Positions 34,234 through 43,971 are shown, counted from the stretch's first letter. The stretch is 64,000 nucleotides of DNA from Pseudomonas abietaniphila (GCF_900100795.1 NZ_FNCO01000008.1:186001-250000); one strand, 5' to 3'. Program-made: numbers and translations. The notes: generated by a model not told the origin, from the sequence alone.

Positions 34234-35259
34234 TCAGTGGGCGCCGCCCCAACGATCCGCCCGCCATGCCGTTTGCTGCGACTTGTCCTGAAACGTCCAG
34301 GCGACGAAGCGGCTCTGTTTCTGGCCTTGGGACATCTCCACAACTCGGCTCTCGACCGCTCCCACCTTCTTCAGCGTGCTTTGAATCAACGGCAGATTAG
34401 AGGCCTTGGACACCAGTGTGCTGAACCACAGCACTTGGGTCGGCATCAGTGCGCTCTCGCTGATCAGTTGCGTCACGAAACGCGATTCGCCCCCTTCGCA
34501 CCACAACTCAGCCGCTTGACCGCCGAAGTTCAGCACGGGCAGTTTGCGTTTGGGATCGGCCTTGCCCAGCGCGCGCCATTTGCGTTGGCTACCCCGCAGT
34601 GCTTCGTCGGCCGAGGCATGGAAGGGCGGGTTGCACAGCGTGATGTCGAAGCGCTCGTCCGCGTGCAGCAGGTCCACCAGGATGAGCTTGCGATTGTGTT
34701 GCTGGCGCAGGCTGATCGCCTTGCCCAGGTTGTTCGCCTTGACGATGGTGGTCGCCGAGGCGAGGGCGATCTTGTCGATGTCCGACCCTACAAAGTGCCA
34801 GCCGTAATCGCAGTGCCCGATCAGCGGGTACACGCAGTTGGCCCCAGTGCCGATGTCCAGCGCCTTGACCGCTGCGCCACGGGGAATCACGCCCTCGTTG
34901 TGTTCAGCGAGCAGGTCGGCCAGAAAATGCACGTAATCGGCGCGACCGGGAATTGGCGGGCACAGGTAATCCGCCGGGATGTCCCAATGCGCGATGCCAT
35001 AGAAGGCCTTGAGCAACGCCCGGTTGAACACCCGCACGGCGGCCGGGTTGGCGAAGTCGATGCTTTCCTTCCCGTACGGGTTGGTGATCACGAACGTGCC
35101 CAGCTCCGGGCTGCCCTTGATCAGGCGAGGAAAGTCGTAATGGCCCTGATGGCGATTGCGCGGGTGCAGGCTGGCCTTCTCACGCGGCTCGGCAGGCGGC
35201 TTTATCGGCTGCGGCTTGGGTTTCTTTCGCGGCTGTTTGGGTGACTCGGGTTTATTCAT
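34234..35259 (-). CDS. rlmF: 23S rRNA (adenine(1618)-N(6))-methyltransferase RlmF
   Basis: This 341-residue protein has a basic N-terminal extension (KQPRKKPKPQPIKPPAEPRE) and then the RlmF core: HPRNRHQGHYDFPRLIKGSPEL, the SAM-binding ALDIGTGANCVYPLIG and the catalytic NPPF motif. RlmF methylates A1618 of 23S rRNA. The gene lies convergent with hupN and is separated from valS by a REP element. Confidence 0.93.
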   Translation of the reverse strand: MNKPESPKQPRKKPKPQPIKPPAEPREKASLHPRNRHQGHYDFPRLIKGSPELGTFVITNPYGKESIDFANPAAVRVFNRALLKAFYGIAHWDIPADYLCPPIPGRADYVHFLADLLAEHNEGVIPRGAAVKALDIGTGANCVYPLIGHCDYGWHFVGSDIDKIALASATTIVKANNLGKAISLRQQHNRKLILVDLLHADERFDITLCNPPFHASADEALRGSQRKWRALGKADPKRKLPVLNFGGQAAELWCEGGESRFVTQLISESALMPTQVLWFSTLVSKASNLPLIQSTLKKVGAVESRVVEMSQGQKQSRFVAWTFQDKSQQTAWRADRWGGAH

Positions 35260-35287
35260 TACGCAGGTTTCCGGTCAAAACACAAAA

Positions 35288-35383
35288 CCCTGTAGGAGCG
35301 CGCTTGCCCGCGATTGCGGTGTGTCAGCCACCACCAACGGCGCAGACATCAAGCAATCGCGGGCAAGCGCGCTCCTACAGGGT
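35288..35383. repeat. REP-type inverted repeat
   Basis: A near-perfect hairpin with arms CCTGTAGGAGCGCGCTTGCC (35289-) and GGCAAGCGCGCTCCTACAGG (to 35382), between rlmF and valS. Confidence 0.9.
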
Positions 35384-35391
35384 TCAGGATT

Positions 35392-35426
35392 CAGCCAGCC
35401 CGGTATCAGGCTGGCTGACTTTTTTC
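35392..35426 (+). terminator. Terminator-shaped hairpin oriented opposite to its neighbours
   Basis: TCAGCCAGCC pairs with GGCTGGCTGA and is followed by CTTTTTT on the plus strand. Both flanking genes (rlmF and valS) run on the minus strand, so as a terminator it would face the wrong way. It may stop antisense transcription or simply be structural. Confidence 0.4.
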
Positions 35427-35428
35427 AC

Positions 35429-38275
35429 TTACAAACTGGAAATACGAGCGTGCTGCTCAGCCAGCTTGCCCAGTGCCTGTTCGGCCTCGGTCAGCTTGGC
35501 GCGTTCCTTGGCGATCACCTCAGGCGGTGCCTTGTCGACGAACGCGGCGTTGGACAGCTTGCCGCCCACGCGTTGCACTTCGCCTTGCAGGCGCTGGATT
35601 TCCTTGTCCAGACGCGCGAGCTCGGCGCCTTTGTCGATCAGGCCGGCCATCGGCACCAGCACTTCCATCTCGCCGACCAGTGCGGTCGCCGACAACGGGG
35701 CTTCAGCCCCTGCCGCCAGTACCGTGAACGACTCGATCTTGGCCAGCTTCTTCAGCAGGTGCTCGTTCTCGTCCAGGCGACGCTGGTCTTCAGCGCCGAC
35801 GTTCTTGAGGAACAATTGCAGAGGCTTGCCCGGGCCGATGTTCATTTCGCCGCGAATATTGCGCACGCCGAGCATCACGCCTTTGAGCCACTCGATATCG
35901 CCTTCGGCGGCCGCGTCGATGCGCGACTCGTTCGCCACCGGCCACGGTTGCAGCATGATGGTCTTGCCTTCGATACCGGCCAGCGGCGCCAGGCGCTGCC
36001 AGATTTCTTCGGTAATGAACGGCATGAACGGATGCGCCAGACGCAGCGCCACTTCCAGAACGCGAACCAGCGTGCGACGGGTCCCGCGCTGACGTTCGAT
36101 CGGCGCGTTTTCGTCCCACAGCACTGGCTTGGAGAGTTCCAGGTACCAGTCGCAATACTGGTTCCAGATGAACTCGTACAGCACTTGAGCGGCGAGGTCG
36201 AAACGGAACTGATCGAGCTGACGGGTCACTTCGGCTTCGGTGCGCTGCAATTGCGAAATGATCCAGCGATCAGGCAGCGACAGCTCGAAGGCTTCGCCGT
36301 TCTGGCCGCAGTCTTCGCCCTTGTCCAGCACGTAGCGCGCGGCGTTCCAGATCTTGTTACAGAAGTTGCGGTAGCCCTCGACGCGGCCCATGTCGAACTT
36401 GATGTCGCGACCGGTGGACGCCAGTGAGCAGAAGGTGAAGCGCAGGGCATCGGTGCCATAACTGGCGATACCGTCGGCGAATTCGTCGCGCGTCTGCTTC
36501 TCGATCTTCTTCGCCAGCTTGGGCTGCATCATGCCCGAGGTGCGCTTCTGCACCAGGGCTTCAAGCTCGATGCCGTCGATGATGTCCAGCGGGTCCAGGA
36601 CGTTGCCCTTGGACTTGGACATCTTCTGGCCCTGACCGTCGCGCACCAGACCGTGCACATAAACGGTCTTGAACGGAACCTGCGCGGTGCCGTCTTCGTT
36701 CTTCACCAAATGCATGGTGAGCATGATCATCCGGGCAACCCAGAAGAAAATGATGTCGAAGCCGGTGACCAGCACGTCGGTCGGGTGGAAGGTCTTCAGG
36801 AAATCGGTCTGCTCAGGCCAGCCCAGGGTGGAGAAGGTCCACAGGCCCGAACTGAACCAGGTGTCGAGTACGTCGTTGTCCTGCTGCAACGCAACGTCCG
36901 GCCCCAGATTGTGCTTGGCGCGCACCTCGACTTCGTCGCGACCGACATAGACCTTGCCCGACTCGTCGTACCAAGCCGGAATGCGGTGGCCCCACCAGAG
37001 CTGACGGCTGATGCACCAGTCCTGAATGTCGCGCATCCAGGAGAAGTACATGTTTTCGTATTGCTTGGGCACGAACGCGATGCGACCGTCTTCAACGGCG
37101 GCGATGGCAGGTTCGGCCAGCGGCTTGGTCGAAACGTACCACTGGTCGGTCAGCCACGGCTCGATGATGGTGCCGGAGCGGTCGCCTTTCGGGACTTTCA
37201 AAGCGTGGTCGTCAACGCTGACCAGCAAGCCAGCGGCATCGAACGCCTCGACGATCTGTTTACGCGCTTCAAAGCGGTCCAGGCCGGCGTATTGGGCAGG
37301 CAACGCACCGTCGATGGATTCATTCAGCGTGCCGTCGAGGTTGAACACCTGAGCGGCGGCCAGCACGTGAGCGTTCTTGTCGAAGATGTTCAGCAGCGGC
37401 AGGTTGTGGCGCTTGCCGACTTCATAGTCGTTGAAGTCGTGAGCCGGTGTGATCTTCACGCAGCCGGTGCCGAATTCCGGGTCGCAGTAATCGTCCGCGA
37501 TGATCGGGATGCGACGGCCCACCAGTGGCAGCTCGACGAATTTGCCGATCAGCGCCTTGTAGCGCTCGTCGGAAGGGTTCACCGCAACGGCGGCGTCACC
37601 CAGCATGGTTTCCGGGCGCGTGGTGGCGACGATCAGGTAGTCCAGACCTTCGGCGGTCTTGGCGCCGTCCGCCAGTGGATAGCGCAGGTTCCACAGATGG
37701 CCTTTCTCGTCGTGGTTTTCCACTTCGAGGTCGGAGATCGCGGTGTGCAGCTTGGTGTCCCAGTTGACCAGACGCTTGCCGCGGTAAATCAGGCCGTCTT
37801 CATGCAGGCGCACGAAGGCTTCTTTCACGGCTTCGGACAGGCCGTCGTCCATGGTGAAGCGCTCACGGCTCCAGTCAACGGACGAGCCCAGACGGCGGAT
37901 CTGACGGCTGATGTTGCCACCGGACTGATCCTTCCACTCCCAGACTTTCTCCAGGAATTTCTCGCGACCCAGATCGTGGCGGTTCTGGCCCTGTGCTTCG
38001 AGCTGACGCTCTACCAGCATCTGGGTAGCGATGCCAGCGTGGTCGGTGCCCGGCTGCCACAGGGTGTTACGGCCCTGCATACGGCGGAAACGGATCAGGG
38101 CGTCCATGATCGCGTTGTTGAAACCATGGCCCATGTGCAGGCTGCCGGTCACGTTCGGCGGCGGAATCATGATGGTGTACGAGTCGCCCGCGCCTTGCGG
38201 AGCGAAATAATTCTCGGACTCCCAGGTCTGGTACCAGGAAGTTTCGATGGCGTGCGGCTGGTAGGTCTTGTCCAT
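35429..38275 (-). CDS. valS: Valyl-tRNA synthetase ValS
   Basis: This 948-residue class I synthetase has PPPNVTGSLHMGHGF (HIGH signature), the editing (CP1) domain, the ligand motif KMSKSKGNVLDP (KMSKS signature) and a C-terminal coiled-coil tRNA arm (LARLDKEIQRLQGEVQRVGGKL). It charges tRNA-Val and proofreads threonine. Its length matches E. coli ValS (951 aa). Downstream on the same strand the order is a chi-associated small gene, holC, pepA read in reverse, matching the PAO1 arrangement pepA-holC-PA3833-valS. Confidence 0.97.
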   Translation of the reverse strand: MDKTYQPHAIETSWYQTWESENYFAPQGAGDSYTIMIPPPNVTGSLHMGHGFNNAIMDALIRFRRMQGRNTLWQPGTDHAGIATQMLVERQLEAQGQNRHDLGREKFLEKVWEWKDQSGGNISRQIRRLGSSVDWSRERFTMDDGLSEAVKEAFVRLHEDGLIYRGKRLVNWDTKLHTAISDLEVENHDEKGHLWNLRYPLADGAKTAEGLDYLIVATTRPETMLGDAAVAVNPSDERYKALIGKFVELPLVGRRIPIIADDYCDPEFGTGCVKITPAHDFNDYEVGKRHNLPLLNIFDKNAHVLAAAQVFNLDGTLNESIDGALPAQYAGLDRFEARKQIVEAFDAAGLLVSVDDHALKVPKGDRSGTIIEPWLTDQWYVSTKPLAEPAIAAVEDGRIAFVPKQYENMYFSWMRDIQDWCISRQLWWGHRIPAWYDESGKVYVGRDEVEVRAKHNLGPDVALQQDNDVLDTWFSSGLWTFSTLGWPEQTDFLKTFHPTDVLVTGFDIIFFWVARMIMLTMHLVKNEDGTAQVPFKTVYVHGLVRDGQGQKMSKSKGNVLDPLDIIDGIELEALVQKRTSGMMQPKLAKKIEKQTRDEFADGIASYGTDALRFTFCSLASTGRDIKFDMGRVEGYRNFCNKIWNAARYVLDKGEDCGQNGEAFELSLPDRWIISQLQRTEAEVTRQLDQFRFDLAAQVLYEFIWNQYCDWYLELSKPVLWDENAPIERQRGTRRTLVRVLEVALRLAHPFMPFITEEIWQRLAPLAGIEGKTIMLQPWPVANESRIDAAAEGDIEWLKGVMLGVRNIRGEMNIGPGKPLQLFLKNVGAEDQRRLDENEHLLKKLAKIESFTVLAAGAEAPLSATALVGEMEVLVPMAGLIDKGAELARLDKEIQRLQGEVQRVGGKLSNAAFVDKAPPEVIAKERAKLTEAEQALGKLAEQHARISSL

Positions 38276-38411
38276 GCGCGGCGGGAACCTGATCTGCTTT
38301 CAGTCGGAAAAGCCGGGAAGTATAGCTTTTCACGGCCGCTGCAAGCTACAAGCTATAAGACGCAAGCTTATGAGTGGTCGCAAGGCAGGGCGGGATCCTG
38401 TGTAGGCGATG

Positions 38412-38849
38412 TCAGTTGTTGTATTGGCTCAACAACCGTTCCAGCCGCGCATCCAGTCGCCGTTTGATTTCGTTTTCGATGTGCGGGGCGAAGTCGTCGA
38501 TGACGTCCTGCATGATCAACTGCGCGGCCGCGCGCAGTTCGCTGTCCAGGTGCAGCAGGTCGTCCGGGTTGGGCGTGCTGGCCTGAGGTTCTGGCTGAGC
38601 GGGTGATGGGGCCGCAGGCGCTGCCTTGGCGACGGGTTCGGGCGTCAGCGTCGGGATATCGTGATCCCGCTCGTCGGCAGACACGACCTGGCCGCTGACC
38701 ACGTCGAACAGCAAGGGAATCTGGCCTTCGGTGGCGACGGTGTCGGTCAGCAAGGGCGGTTGCAAGCCGTCGTCGCCGAGCAGCTGGCGGATCGACTCGA
38801 GGTCATCCAGCAGGTGGGCGGAGTCTTTCAGGTTTTTTGAATTATCCAT
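38412..38849 (-). CDS. Hypothetical protein between holC and valS
   Basis: The start at 38849 (MDNSKNLKDSAHLLDDLESIRQLL) gives 145 aa; an upstream Met would overlap holC. The middle is an Ala/Pro-rich low-complexity stretch and the C-terminal ~50 residues look like an amphipathic helix (LRAAAQLIMQDVIDDFAPHIENEIKRRLDARLERLL). Pseudomonas genomes keep this gene between holC and valS, and it is sometimes labelled DNA polymerase III chi-related through position only. It starts seven bases after holC, so it is probably cotranscribed. Confidence 0.8.
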   Translation of the reverse strand: MDNSKNLKDSAHLLDDLESIRQLLGDDGLQPPLLTDTVATEGQIPLLFDVVSGQVVSADERDHDIPTLTPEPVAKAAPAAPSPAQPEPQASTPNPDDLLHLDSELRAAAQLIMQDVIDDFAPHIENEIKRRLDARLERLLSQYNN

Positions 38850-38856
38850 CGTGTGC

Positions 38857-39285
38857 TCAAAGACGCTGCAGTCGGTGATCCTGCAGAGGATAGCCCTGTT
38901 CACGGTAGAAGCGAAAACTCTCTCGAGCCGCCAGCCGGATGGCAGGGTCTTCCACCACGATCTCCGCGATGCGCGCGAATCGTTCGAAGAATTCGGGGAT
39001 GCGCAGGTCGAGATTGACCAGCAAATCCTGATGAGTGCCTGGGTCGGTTCCGATGCCCAGCGCCACGGGTGCGTCGCTGTCGTCTTCTACAGGACCATGG
39101 GGCACGAACGTCTCGCCCTTGAAACGCCATAAGCGGGCGTCCAGCTCCTCGCGTTGCTGCGCGTCAGTGCAATGCAGGTAGACGCGATGCCCAAGGCGCC
39201 AGGCCTTGTCGGTGAGCTTGCAGGCGAAGTCCAGACGCGCGACTGGATCGGCGCTGGGGAGAATGTAGAAATCGACTTGAGTCAT
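38857..39285 (-). CDS. holC: DNA polymerase III subunit chi HolC
   Basis: This 142-residue protein matches chi, MTQVDFYILPSADPVARLDFACKLTDKAWRLGHRVYLHC, and carries the conserved LWRFKGETFVPHG and NLDLRIPEFFERFARIAEIV blocks. Chi belongs to the clamp loader and links the replisome to SSB. The gene lies between pepA and a small conserved gene, all on the minus strand. Confidence 0.94.
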   Translation of the reverse strand: MTQVDFYILPSADPVARLDFACKLTDKAWRLGHRVYLHCTDAQQREELDARLWRFKGETFVPHGPVEDDSDAPVALGIGTDPGTHQDLLVNLDLRIPEFFERFARIAEIVVEDPAIRLAARESFRFYREQGYPLQDHRLQRL

Positions 39286-39357
39286 GGGCCTTCCAAAGCG
39301 TGAAACGAACCGGGCCCTTCGTTAAAACGAGAAGGGCCCAGTGCGTTTCGGAGCGTC

Positions 39358-40845
39358 TTACACGCCCGCGCGGTCGAGCAGGTATTGGGTCAGCAGCGGA
39401 ACCGGACGCCCGGTGGCGCCTTTGTCCTTGCCGCTCAGCCACGCAGTGCCCGCGATGTCCAGGTGCGCCCACTCGTAGGCCTTGGCGAAGCGCGAAAGGA
39501 AGCACGCTGCGGTGATGGTGCCGCCTTTCGGGCCACCAATGTTGGCGATGTCGGCGAACGGGCTGTCCAGTTGCTCTTGGTACTCGTCGAACAGCGGCAG
39601 TTGCCAGGCACGGTCGTCAGCGCGTTTGCCGGCGTCCAGGACCTGGTCGATCAGCGTGTCGCTGTTGCCAAGCAGGCCGGTGGTGTGACCGCCCAGGGCA
39701 ACGACGCAGGCGCCGGTCAGGGTCGCGATGTCGATCACGGCCTGTGGCTTGAAGCGTTCGGCATAGGTCAGCGCGTCGCACAGCACCAGACGGCCTTCCG
39801 CGTCGGTGTTGAGGATCTCGACGGTCTGGCCGCTCATGGTCTTGACGATATCGCCAGGACGGGTCGCGTTGCCGCTTGGCATGTTCTCAGCGGCCGCGAC
39901 GATGCACACCAGGTTGATCGGCAGTTGCAAGGCCAGCACGGCGTTCAGGGTGCCGAAGACGCTGGCCGCGCCGCACATGTCGAACTTCATTTCGTCCATG
40001 CCCAGGCCTGGCTTGAGGCTGATGCCGCCGGTGTCGAAGGTGATGCCCTTGCCGACCAGCACGAACGGCTTCTCGGATTTCTTGCCGTTCATGTACTGCA
40101 TCACGATCAGGCGTGGCGGCTGGGCGCTGCCCTGACCGACCGCCAGGAACGAGCCCATGCCCAGTTCAGCGATTTTTTTCTCGTCGAAGACTTCGACCTT
40201 CAGGCCTTTGTTGGCCTTGCCCAGTGCCTTGGCTTGTTCGCCCAGGTAAGTCGGGTGGCAGATGTTCGGCGGCATGTTGCCCAGATCGCGGGTAACGGCC
40301 ATGCCGGCCGCGATGGCCTGAGCATGCTTGGCGGCGCGTTCGACGTCAGCGACGCTGGCCTTGGCGGTCAGCAGCGTCACTTTTTTCAGGGCGCGGGGGT
40401 CGACCTTCTGGCTCTTGAAGCGATCGAACACGTATTCGCCATCGGCCAGGGTTTCCACCAGCAGGCGCGCCTTGCCATACACGTCACGGTTTTTGACCGC
40501 CAGATGATCCAGCGCGAAGGCTGCGTCGGTGCCGCCCAGGCTTTTCAGGGTGTTCAGCACGCCGCTGACAATTTTGCGGAACTGGCGATCCGTCAATTCC
40601 GGGTCTTTACCGGTGCCCACCAGCAGGACGCGATCGGCCTTGAGGTTGGGCAGGCTGTGCAGCAGCAGGCTTTGGCCGACTTTGCCCGCCAGGTCGCCGC
40701 GCTTGAGTACTGCGCTGATCGCGCCGCCGCTCAGGGTGTCGACATTTTTTGCAGCATCGCTCAGCGTGCGGCCTTCACCGACGGCAACCACCAGGGTGGC
40801 GGTCTTCAAGGTTTCTGCACTGACGCTCTTAACAACCAATTCCAT
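39358..40845 (-). CDS. pepA: Leucyl aminopeptidase PepA
   Basis: The start at 40845 (MELVVKSVSAETLKTATLVV) gives 495 aa, matching M17 aminopeptidases (503 in E. coli). The diagnostic NTDAEGRLVLCD active-site motif and metal ligands in VGKGITFDTGG are present. It is a cytosolic, metal-dependent exopeptidase, and in other bacteria it also acts as a DNA-binding regulator. It is transcribed away from lptF, and pepA-holC follow each other on the minus strand. Confidence 0.96.
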   Translation of the reverse strand: MELVVKSVSAETLKTATLVVAVGEGRTLSDAAKNVDTLSGGAISAVLKRGDLAGKVGQSLLLHSLPNLKADRVLLVGTGKDPELTDRQFRKIVSGVLNTLKSLGGTDAAFALDHLAVKNRDVYGKARLLVETLADGEYVFDRFKSQKVDPRALKKVTLLTAKASVADVERAAKHAQAIAAGMAVTRDLGNMPPNICHPTYLGEQAKALGKANKGLKVEVFDEKKIAELGMGSFLAVGQGSAQPPRLIVMQYMNGKKSEKPFVLVGKGITFDTGGISLKPGLGMDEMKFDMCGAASVFGTLNAVLALQLPINLVCIVAAAENMPSGNATRPGDIVKTMSGQTVEILNTDAEGRLVLCDALTYAERFKPQAVIDIATLTGACVVALGGHTTGLLGNSDTLIDQVLDAGKRADDRAWQLPLFDEYQEQLDSPFADIANIGGPKGGTITAACFLSRFAKAYEWAHLDIAGTAWLSGKDKGATGRPVPLLTQYLLDRAGV

Positions 40846-41164
40846 GTCGGGGTCCCCGAGTAAACTGTGGGTTATCGCAAAATGAGTACGCGGCGCGGCG
40901 CAAGTGGAGGTGTCTCGCATCGCCGTGCCAGCGGCAAGGCCCGCAGTTTGACCCTGCAAAAGGTCAGATGACAACCCCGCAGAGCACCCGTTTGGCACGC
41001 TCGTGTCAGCATCGGTTCAGCAAGTATCCCGCGCGCGCAGTGACAGACACACCCAATCACAGGATAATGCCGCATATTTTTTTGGTGGTTCGCCGTCGCG
41101 CGCATCATGGCTGATCCATTTCTTTGTCAGGCTGCCTGAGCGTGACAACCCTGGAGTGTCTGGT
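40846..41164. promoter_or_regulatory. Divergent pepA/lptF promoter region
   Basis: These 319 bases between the divergent genes hold no gene. A possible sigma-70 -10 box (GGATAATG, about 41062-41069) faces lptF. No operator was identified. Confidence 0.35.
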
Positions 41165-42283
41165 TTGATTGTCTTCCGTTACCTGTCCCGAGAAGTGCTG
41201 GTTACCTTGAGCGCTGTCAGCGCGGTGCTGCTGGTAATCATCATGAGTGGCCGTTTCATCAAATACCTCGCCCAGGCTGCCTCCGGCGCACTCGATCCGG
41301 GCGTGCTGTTTCTGATCATGGGCTTTCGTCTGCCAGGGTTCCTGCAACTGATTCTGCCGCTGGGCTTGTTCCTCGGCATTTTGCTGGCGTACGGGCGCCT
41401 TTACCTCGAAAGCGAAATGACCGTGCTGGCGGCGACGGGCATGAGCCAGCAGCGTCTGTTGTGGATGACGCTGGCGCCGGCCGCGCTGGTGTCGCTGCTG
41501 GTTGCGTGGCTGAGTTTCAGCCTCGCACCGCAGGGCGCCAATCAGTTTCAACTGCTGCTGAACAAGCAGGATGCCATGACCGAGTTCGACACCCTGGTCC
41601 CAGGCCGTTTTCAGCTGCTTCGCGACGGCAGCCGGGTCACGTACACCGAAACCATGACCGACGACCGGATCAATCTCGGTGGCGTGTTCATCTCCGAAAA
41701 GAAACTCGAAGAAAAGAAAGACCATGGGATCACCGTGCTAGTCGGGGAGAAGGGCAAGCAGGAAATCCGTCCTGACGGCAACCGTTATCTGATCCTGGAA
41801 AACGGCTATCGCTACGACGGTAATCCGGGACAGGCCGACTATCGCGTGATCAAGTACGACACCTACGGTGCGCTGTTACCCAAGCCCGACATCAGCGATG
41901 AAGTCACCGACCGCGACGCGATTCCGACCAGTGAGCTGCTCAACGGTGAGCCTTCACCGCGTAACTCCGCAGAACTGCAATGGCGTTTGTCGTTGCCGAT
42001 CCTGGTCTTCATCGTGACGTTGATCGCCGTACCGCTGTCGCGCGTCAACCCGCGTCAGGGCCGGTTCCTTAAGCTGCTGCCCGCGATCCTTCTGTACATG
42101 GCCTACCTGACCATTCTGATTGCAGCCCGCAGCGCCCTGGAGAAGGGCAAGACACCGGCACTGCTGGGGCTGTGGTGGGTGCATGCGATATTTCTGCTGA
42201 TTGGACTGGCGTTGGTGTATTGGGAGCCGTTGCGCTTGAAGATGGCGAGTCGCCGCAGCGTGTCGGAGGTGGCTCATGGTTAA
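41165..42283 (+). CDS. lptF: LPS export ABC transporter permease LptF
   Basis: The TTG at 41165 is chosen because TGGAG lies eight bases before it and the product then starts IVFRYLSREVL, as LptF does. The protein has about 372 aa, with three N-terminal hydrophobic spans, a periplasmic beta-jellyroll and three C-terminal spans. With LptG and the ATPase LptB it pulls lipopolysaccharide from the inner membrane. It overlaps lptG by eight bases. Confidence 0.94.
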   Translation: MIVFRYLSREVLVTLSAVSAVLLVIIMSGRFIKYLAQAASGALDPGVLFLIMGFRLPGFLQLILPLGLFLGILLAYGRLYLESEMTVLAATGMSQQRLLWMTLAPAALVSLLVAWLSFSLAPQGANQFQLLLNKQDAMTEFDTLVPGRFQLLRDGSRVTYTETMTDDRINLGGVFISEKKLEEKKDHGITVLVGEKGKQEIRPDGNRYLILENGYRYDGNPGQADYRVIKYDTYGALLPKPDISDEVTDRDAIPTSELLNGEPSPRNSAELQWRLSLPILVFIVTLIAVPLSRVNPRQGRFLKLLPAILLYMAYLTILIAARSALEKGKTPALLGLWWVHAIFLLIGLALVYWEPLRLKMASRRSVSEVAHG

Positions 42284-43337
42284 GCTCGATCGCTACATCG
42301 GCAAAAGCGTCCTGTTTGCCATTCTTGGGGTTCTGGGCGTCATTCTGGGGCTGGCGTCGTTGTTTGCGTTCATCGATGAAATGAGCGAGATCAGCGACAC
42401 CTACACCCTGATGGACGCCACCAGCTTTGTGGTGATGACCGCGCCGCGTCGTCTGTACGACATGCTACCGATGGCCGCGCTCATAGGCTGCCTGATCGGC
42501 CTGGGCGCTTTGGCAAGCAGCAGCGAGCTGACCATCATGCGTGCTGCCGGTGTTTCCATCGGCCGTATCGTCTGGGCCGTCATGAAACCGATGCTGGTGC
42601 TGATGATTGCCGGCCTGCTGATTGGCGAGTACGTCGCGCCCGTGACCGAAGCCTCGGCTCAGGCCGCGCGTTCGCTGGCTCAGGGTTCTGGAGACGCCCA
42701 AAGCGCCAGGCACGGTCTGTGGCACCGTCAGGGCGAGGAATTCATTCACATCAACACCGTCCAGCCGGATGGCTTGTTGTATGGCGTGACCCGCTACCGT
42801 TTCGATGATCAGCGTCACATGCTCAGCGCCAGCTTCGCCAAGCAGGCGAATTTCAAGACCGATTACTGGCTGCTGAAGGACGTCTCTACCACGCTGTTCC
42901 ATGAAGGGCGCACCGAGGTGGTCACGGCGCCGGAAGAACGCTGGAACATTGCCCTCAGCCCGCAATTGCTGAGCACGGTGGTTCTGCCGCCGGAGTCGCT
43001 GTCGATGACCGGCCTTTACGGTTACGCGCGCTATCTGGCCGATCAGGGGCTGGCCAACGGTCGCTACTGGCTGGCGTTCTACACCAAGATCCTGCAGCCG
43101 CTGGTGACGGTGGCGCTGGTGCTGATGGCGATCTCGTTCATCTTCGGTCCGCTGCGTTCGGTGACGCTGGGGCAGCGTGTGTTCACGGGCGTGCTGGTGG
43201 GCTTCACCTTCCGCATTGCCCAGGACCTGCTCGGTCCGTCCAGCCTGGTGTTTGGCTTCTCGCCGCTGTTTGCGGTGCTGGTGCCGGCGGGTGTGTGTGC
43301 CCTGGCAGGCATCTGGTTGCTGCGCCGAGCGGGTTGA
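42276..43337 (+). CDS. lptG: LPS export ABC transporter permease LptG
   Basis: This 353-residue partner of LptF has the same three-plus-three membrane layout around a periplasmic domain, and the typical start VKLDRYIGKSVLFAILGVL. It is translationally coupled to lptF through an eight-base overlap and ends at an intrinsic terminator. The LptB2FG complex is essential for outer-membrane assembly in most Gram-negative bacteria. Confidence 0.95.
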   Translation: MVKLDRYIGKSVLFAILGVLGVILGLASLFAFIDEMSEISDTYTLMDATSFVVMTAPRRLYDMLPMAALIGCLIGLGALASSSELTIMRAAGVSIGRIVWAVMKPMLVLMIAGLLIGEYVAPVTEASAQAARSLAQGSGDAQSARHGLWHRQGEEFIHINTVQPDGLLYGVTRYRFDDQRHMLSASFAKQANFKTDYWLLKDVSTTLFHEGRTEVVTAPEERWNIALSPQLLSTVVLPPESLSMTGLYGYARYLADQGLANGRYWLAFYTKILQPLVTVALVLMAISFIFGPLRSVTLGQRVFTGVLVGFTFRIAQDLLGPSSLVFGFSPLFAVLVPAGVCALAGIWLLRRAG

Positions 43338-43353
43338 TCGCCGCTGGCAATGG

Positions 43354-43383
43354 AAAAAGCCGACCTCAGGGTCGGCTTTTTTG
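43354..43383. terminator. Intrinsic terminator between lptG and the RDD gene
   Basis: AAAGCCGACC pairs with GGTCGGCTTT, with A- and T-runs on both sides, so it can serve both convergent genes. Confidence 0.88.
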
Positions 43384-43386
43384 TGG

Positions 43387-43875
43387 TCATTTTTTCTGTT
43401 TCGGAATCCGCACCAGCTGGGTGTCGGAGTACATGTCATGCCAGCTGCGTTTCTGCTTGTCGAACACGCTCCAGAAGAACCCGAGTCCAACGCACAGCCA
43501 TGAGGCAATGGCGACAACAAAACGCAGCAGCGCCTGCCACAGGCTGATGCCGGTGCCGTCGGGGTTCTGCACGCGGATGCCCCAGACCTGCATGCCCAGG
43601 GTCTGGCCTGCGTGGGTCCAGAACTTGGCGAAGAAGGCGAACAGCGCAAACAGCAGGATGGTGGAGAGCAAAGGGTCGCCGTCCAGCGCGCCGGCCTCGG
43701 ACAACTGGCGCAGTTTGGCTTCGCCGACAAAGGCCATCCAGATCAGCTTGTAAAGGAACGTGGTGACCATCAGCAGGGCGACGCACAGCAATGCGTCGTA
43801 GAAGATCGCAGCGAATCGTCGGCCCAGGCCAGCCGGAGGGAATTCGCCTTGTGGACGCAGCAGGTGTTTAGGCAT
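43387..43875 (-). CDS. RDD family membrane protein
   Basis: This 162-residue protein has the RDD signature region (GLGRRFAAIFYDALLCVALLMV) and about three to four hydrophobic spans, followed by the GQTLGMQVWGIRVQNPDG block. RDD proteins are small inner-membrane proteins of mostly unknown role, and some act in ion transport. The gene is convergent with lptG and shares its terminator. Confidence 0.88.
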   Translation of the reverse strand: MPKHLLRPQGEFPPAGLGRRFAAIFYDALLCVALLMVTTFLYKLIWMAFVGEAKLRQLSEAGALDGDPLLSTILLFALFAFFAKFWTHAGQTLGMQVWGIRVQNPDGTGISLWQALLRFVVAIASWLCVGLGFFWSVFDKQKRSWHDMYSDTQLVRIPKQKK

Positions 43876-43924
43876 GGACGGCGCTCGTCACGGTGGAGCT
43901 GGCAGTGTACGGAATCGCAGGCAT

Positions 43925-43960
43925 AAAAAAGCCCCTGATGTCGCCATCAAGGGCTTTTAT
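43925..43960 (-). terminator. Intrinsic terminator of the cold-shock gene
   Basis: Read on the minus strand, AGCCCTTGATG pairs with CATCAGGGGCT and runs into TTTTTT. It starts about ten bases after the csp stop. Confidence 0.85.
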
Positions 43961-43971
43961 GCTTTCAGCTA

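Noticed and set aside
36653..38467. Plus-strand 604-codon frame opposite valS
   Set aside because: An antisense shadow of valS with no domain and no ribosome site.
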